Positions 1 to 5,535 of a DNA stretch of 5,739 bases are shown here, one piece after another. Position 1 is the stretch's first letter; the number at the start of each line of letters is the position of its first letter. The notes below the pieces were generated by a model, which made no database searches, was not told where the DNA came from, and was given only the letters and a program-made list of their open reading frames with translations. The stretch lies in NCBI GenBank assembly GCA_016780605.1, contig JADHLS010000399.1, forward strand, positions 1-5,739. The letters are read 5' to 3'. The position numbers and the translations under genes were made by a program. The DNA is from Reyranella sp. (GTDB lineage: Bacteria; Pseudomonadota; Alphaproteobacteria; Reyranellales; Reyranellaceae).

Positions 1-358
1 CGACGTGGCCATTGCCGAACTTGGGCGGGACCAGGATCTGCAGGCGGTTGGTGTCGGAGAGGGTGAACGCCTCCCATTCCCGGTACTGCGACGAGCTCGG
101 GTCGTTGTTCACCACCACCATGTAGAAGCTGCCCTGCAGGCAGGAGATCAGCTTCCAGGTCTTGCTGTCGCCGTGGATGCCGCGCAGCACGTGGCGATGC
201 GATACCGAGATGTCGTCCTGGATGAAGTCGATCGGGATGCCCGCCGTGAAGTAGGCGTTGCGGTTGTAGGTCTCGATGTAGTGGCCGCGAAAGTCCTCGA
301 ACACCGTCGGCGGCTTGATCAGCAGGACCGATTCGAGCTTGGTCGTGAATACTTCCAT
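1..358 (-). CDS. RmlC-type NDP-4-keto-sugar 3,5-epimerase, 3' end cut by window edge
   Basis: This is the N-terminal 119 residues of a cupin-fold sugar epimerase of the dTDP-4-dehydrorhamnose 3,5-epimerase (RmlC) family, cytosolic; full members are about 180 residues, so roughly a third is missing. Visible family marks are the early FRG motif (23-25), LRGIHGD at 58-64 with His62 at the place of the RmlC catalytic base and Lys69 in the substrate pocket, a beta-strand run with VVVNND (81-86), and PPKFGNGH at 111-118. The RGIHGD and PP..GN.H wording differs from ordinary RmlC (LRGLHYQ, GFAHGF). From memory it resembles the Campylobacter epimerases that act on GDP-4-keto-heptose. The ATG at 358 is preceded by AGGGGG (364-369), five bases upstream, which supports this start. 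It lies 28 bp after the kinase gene and is last of the three minus-strand genes seen. The substrate (GDP-heptose versus dTDP-hexose) is inferred from the neighbours. Confidence 0.88.
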   Translation of the reverse strand, partial: MEVFTTKLESVLLIKPPTVFEDFRGHYIETYNRNAYFTAGIPIDFIQDDISVSHRHVLRGIHGDSKTWKLISCLQGSFYMVVVNNDPSSSQYREWEAFTLSDTNRLQILVPPKFGNGHV

Positions 359-386
359 CCCTGCCCCCTGGAGCCTAATAAGTGGA

Positions 387-1409
387 TCAGCGCGGCGAGC
401 CGCCGGCGCCCAAAAGCTCTTCCTTGCGATAGACGAGCGTCGAGCCCGTGAAGTCGGTGCAGACCGGCACCGTGATCAGGTGCGACAGCGCCTTGGCGAC
501 GGCCGGTTGCCGCTCCGGCGGCACGACGAACACCATGAAACCGGTGCCGCCCGCGCCCAGGAGCTTGCCGCCGATGGCGCCGGCGCGCTGGGCATCGTCA
601 TAGATGCGATCGATGGTGGTGGTGCTGGTCCCGTTGGCGAGGCCGCGCTTCAGCGCCCAGCCCTCGTGCAGCAGCGTGCCGAACTTCTCCATCTTGCCGG
701 TCTGCACTAGCTCGACGCCGACCTCGACCATCTCGCGCATGCGCTTCATGTGCTGGGCGTTGGCTTCGAGATTGTTGATCAGCTTCTTGGCGTAGTCGGA
801 CGAGAGGCGGCTCGAGCCGGTGTAGAACAGCATCAGCCATTTCTCGAAATTCTCGCGCTGCCCCTCGGCGAGGCCGAGCGGCGTGACGGAAAAGGACCCG
901 TCGCGCTCGAACTTGATGACATTCATGCCGCCGTAGGCGCTGGCGATCTGGTCCTGGCAGCCTACAGCTTCCTTGAGCTTGTTCTGCTCGAGGTCCATCG
1001 CGCTCACTGCAAGCGCGTGCGCATCGAGGGTCTTGCCGCGCATGGCGGTCAGCGCGTTGATCAGCCCGACCGCGAAGGCCGAGCTCGAGCCGATACCCGA
1101 GCGCGCCGGGAGATCGCCTTGGTGGAACAGTTCGATGCCCTCGCTGTCATCGTAACCCAGGGTCTCGAGGCCGGCGCGCACCGCGGGATGCTGGATCTGG
1201 GCGGCGGCATTCACCGCCTCGATGTGCGACCAGATGATGCGATGGCGAATGCCGAAGAACGGCGGGAGGAACCCGGTGCCGATGTAGCAATACTTGTTGA
1301 TGGCCATCGACAGCACCGCGCCGCTGTGGCGCCGGAACCAGGCCGGATAGTCCGTGCCGCCGCCGAAGAAGGACACCCTGTACGGCGTGCGGGAAATTGC
1401 CATCAGCAT
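387..1409 (-). CDS. hddA: GHMP-family sugar kinase, D-glycero-alpha-D-manno-heptose-7-phosphate kinase type (HddA-like)
   Basis: A 340-residue cytosolic GHMP kinase (family usually about 330-350). The three GHMP motifs are present: N-terminal RVSFFGGGTDYP (11-22); the ATP-binding glycine/serine loop PARSGIGSSSAF (101-112); and the C-terminal GGKLLGAGGTGFMVF (280-294). CQDQIASAYGG (151-161) carries the likely catalytic Asp153, a wording shared by HddA and the Fkp kinase domain. HddA phosphorylates heptose 7-phosphate at C1 to give the 1,7-bisphosphate, the committed step to GDP-D-glycero-D-manno-heptose. A related anomeric kinase (for fucose or another sugar) cannot be excluded, but a lone HddA-size protein beside a GDP-sugar dehydratase and a 3,5-epimerase favours heptose. 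The start at 1409 (Met1) competes with Met3 at 1403; neither has a clear Shine-Dalgarno, and AAGG lies 14 bases upstream, at the preceding gene's stop. It begins 18 bp after the dehydratase gene, so co-transcription is likely. Confidence 0.85.
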   Translation of the reverse strand: MLMAISRTPYRVSFFGGGTDYPAWFRRHSGAVLSMAINKYCYIGTGFLPPFFGIRHRIIWSHIEAVNAAAQIQHPAVRAGLETLGYDDSEGIELFHQGDLPARSGIGSSSAFAVGLINALTAMRGKTLDAHALAVSAMDLEQNKLKEAVGCQDQIASAYGGMNVIKFERDGSFSVTPLGLAEGQRENFEKWLMLFYTGSSRLSSDYAKKLINNLEANAQHMKRMREMVEVGVELVQTGKMEKFGTLLHEGWALKRGLANGTSTTTIDRIYDDAQRAGAIGGKLLGAGGTGFMVFVVPPERQPAVAKALSHLITVPVCTDFTGSTLVYRKEELLGAGGSPR

Positions 1410-1427
1410 TTCGGGATCATCAGCCTT

Positions 1428-2447
1428 TCAGCGCGTGAGGAAGCGGTCGCCCTCGGTCGACACGCGGGTGCGCCAGTAATCCAGCAGGTCGCGCAGCGTC
1501 TTCTCATAGGGAATCTCGGGCTTCCAGCCCGTATGGGCATGGAATTTGGCGGTATTCGGCACCTGCAGATCGGCATCGATCGGCCGCAGGCGATCGGGAT
1601 CGACCTCGACCTTGATGGCTTCCTTGGCCGGTGAGAACGAGATGAGCGTGTCGAGGATGTCCCTGACCGTGCAGGAGTGGGTGCCGCCGATGTTGTAGTA
1701 GGCGCCGGCCGTCGGATTGACGGTGACCAGCATGTAGTAGGCGCGCACGGCGTCGCGGACGTCGGCAACCGTGCGCAGCGATTGCAGGTTGCCGACCTTG
1801 ACGATCGGCGGGATGCGATTGTGCTCGATCATCGCGATCTGCTTGGCGAACGTCGATTCGGCAAAGACGTCGCCGCGGCGTGGGCCGGTGTGGGTGAACA
1901 TGCGCGTTGTCATCACCGTCATGCCGTAGGCCTCGGCATAGAAGCGGCCGACCAGGTCGGTGCCGACCTTGGAGATGGCGTAGGGAGATGCCGGATGGAA
2001 CGTGCACTCCTCGTCGATCGGCAGCTTCTCCTTCGGGACCCGGCCGAACACCTCGGACGAGGCACAGACATGGATGATCGCCTTGGGCGCATGCTGCTTC
2101 AGGGCATCGAGCACGCGCACCGTGCCCTGGACGTTGGTGTCCATGGTGTCGAGCGGCGAATCGAAGCTGGTGCGCGGGAAGCTCTGGGCGGCGAGGTGGA
2201 AGACGTAGTCGGGGCGGGCGTCGGCCACCACCTTCTGGATCGACATGGTGTCGCGCAGGTCGCCGTAGAGCAGCGAGATGCGGTCGCCCGAGTTGATGCG
2301 GTGCGCGACATTGACCAGGTTGTCGAGCGGGCTGCGCCACCGGCACATGCCCACGACATCCCAGTCGGTCTTGTCGAGCAGGAACTCGGCGAGGTGGGAG
2401 CCCACCATTCCCGTAATGCCCGTAATAAGCGCCCGCCGAGCTGCCAT
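1428..2447 (-). CDS. gmd: GDP-mannose 4,6-dehydratase family SDR (possibly GDP-heptose 4,6-dehydratase)
   Basis: A 339-residue extended short-chain dehydrogenase. The N-terminal Rossmann motif is GITGMVG (10-16). The catalytic set is ASSEVFG (129-135), with Ser130 in place of the usual Thr and Glu132 as the dehydration acid/base, then SPYAISK with Tyr156 and Lys160. HTGPRRGD (186-193) and YNIGG (251-255) are also typical of GDP-mannose 4,6-dehydratases. The reaction is oxidation at C4 with loss of water across C5-C6, giving a GDP-4-keto-6-deoxy sugar. The neighbouring HddA-type kinase and RGIHGD-type epimerase make a GDP-heptose substrate plausible, as in Yersinia DmhA and Campylobacter pathways; the sequence alone does not decide hexose against heptose. 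A 4-dehydrogenase without dehydration is less likely because Glu132 is kept. The ATG at 2447 is preceded by AGGGG (2451-2455) three bases away. It is the first gene of the minus-strand operon. Confidence 0.87.
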   Translation of the reverse strand: MAARRALITGITGMVGSHLAEFLLDKTDWDVVGMCRWRSPLDNLVNVAHRINSGDRISLLYGDLRDTMSIQKVVADARPDYVFHLAAQSFPRTSFDSPLDTMDTNVQGTVRVLDALKQHAPKAIIHVCASSEVFGRVPKEKLPIDEECTFHPASPYAISKVGTDLVGRFYAEAYGMTVMTTRMFTHTGPRRGDVFAESTFAKQIAMIEHNRIPPIVKVGNLQSLRTVADVRDAVRAYYMLVTVNPTAGAYYNIGGTHSCTVRDILDTLISFSPAKEAIKVEVDPDRLRPIDADLQVPNTAKFHAHTGWKPEIPYEKTLRDLLDYWRTRVSTEGDRFLTR

Positions 2448-2591
2448 CGTCCCCTGTCTGCCCTGCCTCTTGTGGCGGTCTACTTAATTGAGGCGATGAC
2501 AAAAGGCCACCCCGGTTGGGGACCCCCCGCCGTTGCCTTGGGAGTTCGACGTCTCTATGGTCCGGACCACCTGAAAACAACGACAGTCACG
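2448..2591. promoter_or_regulatory. Divergent intergenic region between the sugar operon and the E1 operon
   Basis: This 144-bp stretch separates two divergently transcribed operons and must hold the promoter for at least one of them. It contains an AT-richer patch around 2481-2505. On the minus strand a TTGTCA hexamer there resembles a -35 box, but I see no well-spaced -10 partner, so I do not place a promoter. A perfect 12-bp palindrome lies at 2558-2569. An in-frame ATG at 2496 could extend the plus-strand gene by 32 codons, which would reduce the true intergenic space to about 48 bp. Confidence 0.5.
2558..2569. promoter_or_regulatory. Perfect 12-bp palindrome, possible operator
   Basis: TGGTCCGGACCA is fully self-complementary and ends 22 bp before the E1 alpha ATG. 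Its position in a short divergent promoter region fits a repressor or activator half-site pair. No regulator gene is in the window and no second copy was seen, so the role is inference. Its outer TGGTCC also resembles the ends of the large inverted repeat at 4622-4682 (TTGGACC), but the two elements are otherwise unalike. Confidence 0.3.
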
Positions 2592-3584
2592 ATGAATTTT
2601 GCCCGCGAGCCCCTGCCAAAAGCGACGGCGATTCAGTTGTTCAAGAGCCTCTATCTGGCTCGGCGTTCGGAAGAATACATCGTCAAGCACTACCCCGAAA
2701 ACCTGATGCGGACGCCCATGCACATGTCGATGGGCCAGGAGTTCGTTTGCGTCGGCGTGTGCGCCGGGCTCGAAGGCAAGGCCGACGTCTTCGCCTCCTA
2801 CCGCAGCCACGCCGCCTTCCTGGCCCAGACGCACGACACCGACCGGTTCTTCTCCGAGCTCTACGGTCGGACGTCGGGAACGGGTGAGGGCAAGGGCGGC
2901 TCCATGCATCTGGCGGCGCCCGACAAGGGCCACATCCTGTCGAGCGGCGTGGTGGCGACACAAATTCCGGTCGCAGTCGGCGCTGCCTTTGCCAACCGGC
3001 AGCTCAAGACCGGTCGCACCGCCGCGGTGTTCTTCGGTGACGGCGCGTGCGACGCCGGCGTGTTCTGGGAAAGCGTCAACGCCGCGGCGCTCTTCAAGCT
3101 CCCGGTCCTGTTCGTCTGCGAGGACAATGGCTACGCCGTCGACACGCCGCGCGAGGCGCGCCAGATGTCGAAGTCGCTGTCGGATGCCGTCAAGCCTTTC
3201 GGCGCCGACACCTACGACGACGACAGCGGTGACGTCGAAAGCGTCTATGCGCTCGCCAAGGAAGCGGCCGCCAAGGCGCATCGCGACGGCCGTCCGGCGT
3301 TCCTCAACGTCAAGTGCTGCCGTTATCTCGAGCATGTCGGTATCGGCACCGACTGGAACTGGGGCTATCGCGATCAGAAGACGGTTGAGCGCGAATGGAT
3401 CGATCGCGATGCCCTGAAGGTGCAGCGCGCGCGCCTTGCCTCGCATCAGATCGGCGAGAGCGCAATCGTCGCGATGGAGGACGAGATCGACAGAGCCATC
3501 CAGGCGAGCGTGAAGCGGGCGTCGCAGGCGCCGATTCCGGCGCCGGACCGGCTCCACGCAGGTGTGTTCCATGAGAAAGCTTGA
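2592..3584 (+). CDS. ThDP-dependent 2-oxoacid dehydrogenase-type E1 component, alpha subunit
   Basis: A 330-residue protein, normal for bacterial E1 alpha subunits. Marks in order: GQE (48-50), YRSH (70-73), GKGGSMH (100-106), the Q-P-A-G run at 124-130, and the ThDP/Mg motif starting GDG at 149-151 and closing at EDNGYA (177-182). Asp150, Asn179 and Tyr181 fall at the spacing of the Mg-diphosphate ligands of human PDH E1 alpha. The usual ENN is EDN here (Asp178). With the beta subunit it would bind ThDP and decarboxylate a 2-oxoacid such as pyruvate to a hydroxyethyl carbanion. No lipoyl E2 or E3 gene is near, and the setting is sugar biosynthesis, so a stand-alone carboligase or decarboxylase is possible (inference). 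The ATG at 2592 is chosen because family similarity starts about residue 8; its Shine-Dalgarno is poor. An in-frame ATG at 2496 has GAGG only two bases before it. The stop overlaps the beta gene by 14 bp. Confidence 0.9.
   Translation: MNFAREPLPKATAIQLFKSLYLARRSEEYIVKHYPENLMRTPMHMSMGQEFVCVGVCAGLEGKADVFASYRSHAAFLAQTHDTDRFFSELYGRTSGTGEGKGGSMHLAAPDKGHILSSGVVATQIPVAVGAAFANRQLKTGRTAAVFFGDGACDAGVFWESVNAAALFKLPVLFVCEDNGYAVDTPREARQMSKSLSDAVKPFGADTYDDDSGDVESVYALAKEAAAKAHRDGRPAFLNVKCCRYLEHVGIGTDWNWGYRDQKTVEREWIDRDALKVQRARLASHQIGESAIVAMEDEIDRAIQASVKRASQAPIPAPDRLHAGVFHEKA
3560..3564 (+). promoter_or_regulatory. Ribosome binding site deciding the E1 beta start
   Basis: AGGTG lies six bases before the ATG at 3571, inside the last codons of E1 alpha. 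It supports that ATG over the in-frame GTG at 3562, which would overlap the Shine-Dalgarno itself and add only three residues. Confidence 0.6.
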
Positions 3585-4611
3585 TTACGCCGGCGCCATC
3601 CGCGAGGCGATGACGCAAGAGATGGAGCGCGACAGCCGCGTCTTTGTCTACGGCATCGGCGTGCCGACCTGGTCGTCGATCTTCGGCACGACCAAGGGTA
3701 TTCGCGAGAAGTTCGGCAAGGAGCGCTGCTTCGACACGCCGATCTCGGAGGACTGCATGACAGGCTTCGGCCTGGGGGCCGCGATCCGCGGCTTGCGGCC
3801 GATCCATGTCCATATCCGCGTCGACTTCATGATCCTGGCGACCAACCAGCTGATCAACATGGTGTCGAACTACACCTATTCGACGGGCGGCAAGCTCAAG
3901 GTCCCGCTGGTCGTGCGCGCCGTGATCGGCCGTGGCTGGGGGCAGGGGGCGCAGCACTCCAAGAGCCTGTTCTCGAATTTCACCCATATTCCCGGCCTGA
4001 AGGTGATCGCCCCGACCACGCCCTCGGACATGAAGGGCATGCTGACCGCGGCGATCCGCGACGACAATCCGGTGATCTGCTTCGAGCATCGCTGGCTCTA
4101 CTGGGGCGAAGAAGACGTGCCCGAGGAGCCCTACGAGATCCCGCTGGGCGTCGGGCGCATCCTGCGGCCGGGCAAGGACGTCACCATCGTCGGCCTGTCG
4201 TGGATGAACGTCGAGGCCCGGCTGGCCGCCGACATCCTGGCCAAGCGCGGCGTATCGCTGGAGATCGTCGACCCGCGCACGCTCTCGCCGCTCGATGAGG
4301 GTCTGATCGTGGAGTCGGTCAATCGTACCGGCCGCTGCATCGTCGCCGACTGCGATTGGGTCGACAGCGGCTTCAGCGCCGAGCTGTCGGCGCGCATCCA
4401 TGAGAAGTGCTTCGGCACGCTGAAGGCGCCGGTGAAGCGTATCGGCTTCGCCCAGGTGCCGGCACCGGTGGTGCGCGAGCTCGAGAACGAATTCTATCCC
4501 AATGCCCGGACCATCGTGCGCGAGGTCGAGGACATGCTCGGGCTGCAAGCGGCCAACCTCGACGGCGAGGACTTCTTCAGCCACGAGCGTCGCTTCCGGG
4601 GGCCGTTCTGA
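3571..4611 (+). CDS. ThDP-dependent 2-oxoacid dehydrogenase-type E1 component, beta subunit
   Basis: A 346-residue transketolase-like beta subunit (family about 325-350). DTPISEDCMTGFGLGAA (55-71) holds Glu60, which activates the ThDP aminopyrimidine. GQGAQHSKSLF (124-134) carries His129, matching the active-site His of PDH E1 beta. PGLKVIAPTTPSDMKGML (141-158) is the family signature, and the C-terminal transketolase domain is seen in VDPRTLSPLD (233-242). It pairs with the overlapping alpha gene as an alpha2beta2 cytosolic enzyme; the 14-bp overlap suggests coupled, equal synthesis. Substrate cannot be read from the sequence; pyruvate, acetoin and branched-chain forms share these motifs. 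Residues 327-346 form a short tail beyond the conserved domain. The stop at 4609-4611 is followed after one base by ATG at 4613, apparently the former start of the next gene. Confidence 0.92.
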   Translation: MRKLDYAGAIREAMTQEMERDSRVFVYGIGVPTWSSIFGTTKGIREKFGKERCFDTPISEDCMTGFGLGAAIRGLRPIHVHIRVDFMILATNQLINMVSNYTYSTGGKLKVPLVVRAVIGRGWGQGAQHSKSLFSNFTHIPGLKVIAPTTPSDMKGMLTAAIRDDNPVICFEHRWLYWGEEDVPEEPYEIPLGVGRILRPGKDVTIVGLSWMNVEARLAADILAKRGVSLEIVDPRTLSPLDEGLIVESVNRTGRCIVADCDWVDSGFSAELSARIHEKCFGTLKAPVKRIGFAQVPAPVVRELENEFYPNARTIVREVEDMLGLQAANLDGEDFFSHERRFRGPF

Positions 4612-4612
4612 C

Positions 4613-4684
4613 ATGAACCTCATTGGACCGCGGGCCTCCAAGCCCGCTCATGAGATGCGGGCCTGGAGGCCCGCGGTCCAATGA
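4613..4684 (+). CDS. Possible 23-residue leader ORF running through the hairpin, ATGA overlap with the SDR start
   Basis: The ATG one base after the E1 beta stop opens a 23-codon frame through the entire inverted repeat and stops at TGA 4682-4684, overlapping the SDR ATG (4681-4683) as ATGA. The peptide is basic and low-complexity, with two related Arg/Pro/Ala stretches because it encodes both arms of the palindrome. No biochemical function is suggested. If translated, ribosomes would unfold the stem and could re-initiate at the SDR start. It is in a different frame from the SDR, so it is not an N-terminal extension. It could equally be untranslated debris of an insertion. Confidence 0.3.
   Translation: MNLIGPRASKPAHEMRAWRPAVQ
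4622..4682. repeat. REP/MITE-like 26-bp inverted repeat with 9-nt loop
   Basis: Left arm 4622-4647 and right arm 4657-4682 are reverse complements with one A-C mismatch (4641 against 4663); the loop is TCATGAGAT. Each arm is itself a small palindrome, GCGGGC-6 nt-GCCCGC (4630-4647 and 4657-4674), so the region can fold as one long stem or two short hairpins. There is no T-run after it, so it is not a standard intrinsic terminator. The form resembles REP doublets or small non-autonomous elements found in many copies in GC-rich proteobacterial genomes; whether this one is repeated cannot be seen in a single window. It separates E1 beta from the SDR inside what otherwise looks like a continuous operon. 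Confidence 0.85.
4665..4669 (+). promoter_or_regulatory. SDR ribosome binding site buried in the hairpin
   Basis: GGAGG lies 11 bases before the ATG at 4681 and is the only good Shine-Dalgarno for the SDR. In the long-stem fold it is paired with the left-arm CCTCC region (4635-4639). In the two-hairpin fold GGAG falls in the right-hand loop and is exposed. The site is brought by the element itself, so translation of the SDR may depend on RNA structure. Confidence 0.45.
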
Positions 4685-5466
4685 ATCTCGGGCTCTCCGG
4701 GAAGTTCGCCCTGGTGACCGGCGGCAGTCACGGGATAGGCCTCGCTTCGGCCAAGCGGCTCGCCCAGGAGGGCTGCCACGTCGCGATCTGCTCGCGCTCG
4801 AAGGAGCGGCTGGACGCGGCGATCGCCGAGCTCAAGCCGACCGGCGTGAAGGTCCTGGCCGTGGCTGCCGACCTGCTCGATCCGGCGGCCGCCGATCGGG
4901 TCATGGATGAGGTCGATCGCGAATGGGGCGGTGTGCAGATCCTGGTGAACAACGTCGGCGGCGGCGGGCGCTGGGGCAAGGAGATCGTCGAGGACACCGA
5001 CCTCAGGGTGTGGGGCGAGGTGTACGAGAAGAACGCCATGGCCGCGGTGCGCTTCACGCGACGTGCCCTGCCGCACATGCGGCGCGGCAAATGGGGGCGG
5101 GTCGTCACCATCACCTCGATCTATGGCGGCAAGGAGGGCGTCGGCCGGCCGTGGTTCACCATGGCCAAGGCGGCCGAGACCGGCCTGATGAAGTCGCTGT
5201 CGGCGATGTCGTACCTGGTGCGCGACGGCATCACCTTCAACTCCGTGGCGCCCGGCGGCATCTATATTCCGGGCACCGGATTCGAGGACGAACAGCGCCG
5301 CGATCCCCGGGGTTTCCAGCGCATGGTTGACCAGGAGTACCCGTTGGGCCGCCTTGGCACTCCCGAAGAAGTTGCCGCGGTGGTGGCCTTCCTGTGTTCG
5401 AGCGAGGCCAGCCTGGTAAATGGGGCGAACATCACCGTGGACGGCGGCCAAAGCCGCGCCTTTTGA
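4681..5466 (+). CDS. Classical SDR family protein (FabG-like fold) with Phe in place of the catalytic Tyr
   Basis: A 261-residue classical short-chain dehydrogenase/reductase. The cofactor motif TGGSHGIG is at 13-20, Asp64 is the adenine-ring contact, NNVGG is at 90-94, Asn118 is the catalytic Asn, Ser146 the catalytic Ser and Lys163 the catalytic Lys. The Tyr of YxxxK, expected 13 residues after Ser146 and 4 before Lys163, is Phe159 (codon TTC at 5155-5157). VAPGG (189-193) and VDGG (253-256) complete the fold. It probably binds NAD(P)(H), but ordinary ketone/alcohol redox chemistry needs the Tyr, so activity may be altered, lost or shifted to another residue. Placed between an E1 pair and a second E1 alpha, it would be expected to reduce or isomerise a keto product of the ThDP enzyme, a sugar or acyl intermediate (inference). 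The present ATG is formed at the edge of the inverted repeat; the original start was probably 4613. Confidence 0.88.
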   Translation: MNLGLSGKFALVTGGSHGIGLASAKRLAQEGCHVAICSRSKERLDAAIAELKPTGVKVLAVAADLLDPAAADRVMDEVDREWGGVQILVNNVGGGGRWGKEIVEDTDLRVWGEVYEKNAMAAVRFTRRALPHMRRGKWGRVVTITSIYGGKEGVGRPWFTMAKAAETGLMKSLSAMSYLVRDGITFNSVAPGGIYIPGTGFEDEQRRDPRGFQRMVDQEYPLGRLGTPEEVAAVVAFLCSSEASLVNGANITVDGGQSRAF

Positions 5467-5520
5467 GCAATTGCCAGATGGCGCGGCCTCCGTTAGCAGT
5501 CGGCGGCCGGGCCCAATGCC

Positions 5521-5526
5521 GGGGAG
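5521..5526 (+). promoter_or_regulatory. Ribosome binding site for the second E1 alpha
   Basis: GGGGAG lies nine bases before the GTG at 5536 and supports that non-ATG start; no in-frame ATG is present in the first 68 codons. The 69-bp gap after the SDR (5467-5535) shows no terminator, so read-through from the upstream genes is likely. Confidence 0.5.
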
Positions 5527-5535
5527 CGTCTATTA

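Larger units (their letters stand above)
4613..4689. repeat. Imperfect 9-bp direct repeats flanking the hairpin element (putative target-site duplication)
   Basis: ATGAACCTC at 4613-4621 and ATGAATCTC at 4681-4689 match at 8 of 9 positions and directly bracket the inverted repeat. The right copy is the present start of the SDR gene (Met-Asn-Leu) and the left copy would also read Met-Asn-Leu. This is what is expected if a small palindromic element inserted at the SDR start codon and duplicated its target. The left copy sits one base after the E1 beta stop, a natural place for the original start. Confidence 0.55.

Noticed and set aside
750..1634. 294-codon plus-strand open frame opposite the kinase and dehydratase
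   Set aside because: It spans two real genes on the other strand and their junction, with no domain recognised.
1677..2591. Open frame extending E1 alpha about 300 codons upstream
   Set aside because: It runs antisense through the dehydratase gene, shows no recognisable domain, and the E1 alpha family begins near 2592; GC-rich codon use keeps this frame open by chance.
3562..3570. GTG start three codons upstream for E1 beta
   Set aside because: It overlaps the AGGTG Shine-Dalgarno that is correctly spaced for the ATG at 3571, and family similarity begins after that ATG.
3310..4641. 443-codon minus-strand open frame opposite E1 alpha and E1 beta
   Set aside because: Composition is Arg/His/Asp-rich with no family motifs, and it lies opposite two strongly supported genes; it is a shadow of their codon bias.
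4622..4682. Hairpin as a rho-independent terminator after E1 beta
   Set aside because: There is no T-run on either side, and the downstream gene starts at the end of the stem; an insertion element or RNA switch fits better.
4648..5451. 267-codon minus-strand open frame opposite the SDR
   Set aside because: No motifs are seen and it lies fully antisense to a clear SDR with all cofactor motifs.
5467..5535. Possible terminator or promoter between the SDR and the second E1 alpha
   Set aside because: Only scattered short GC-rich complementarity (GGCGGCCGG area) is visible, with no stable stem followed by T residues and no clear -35/-10 pair.
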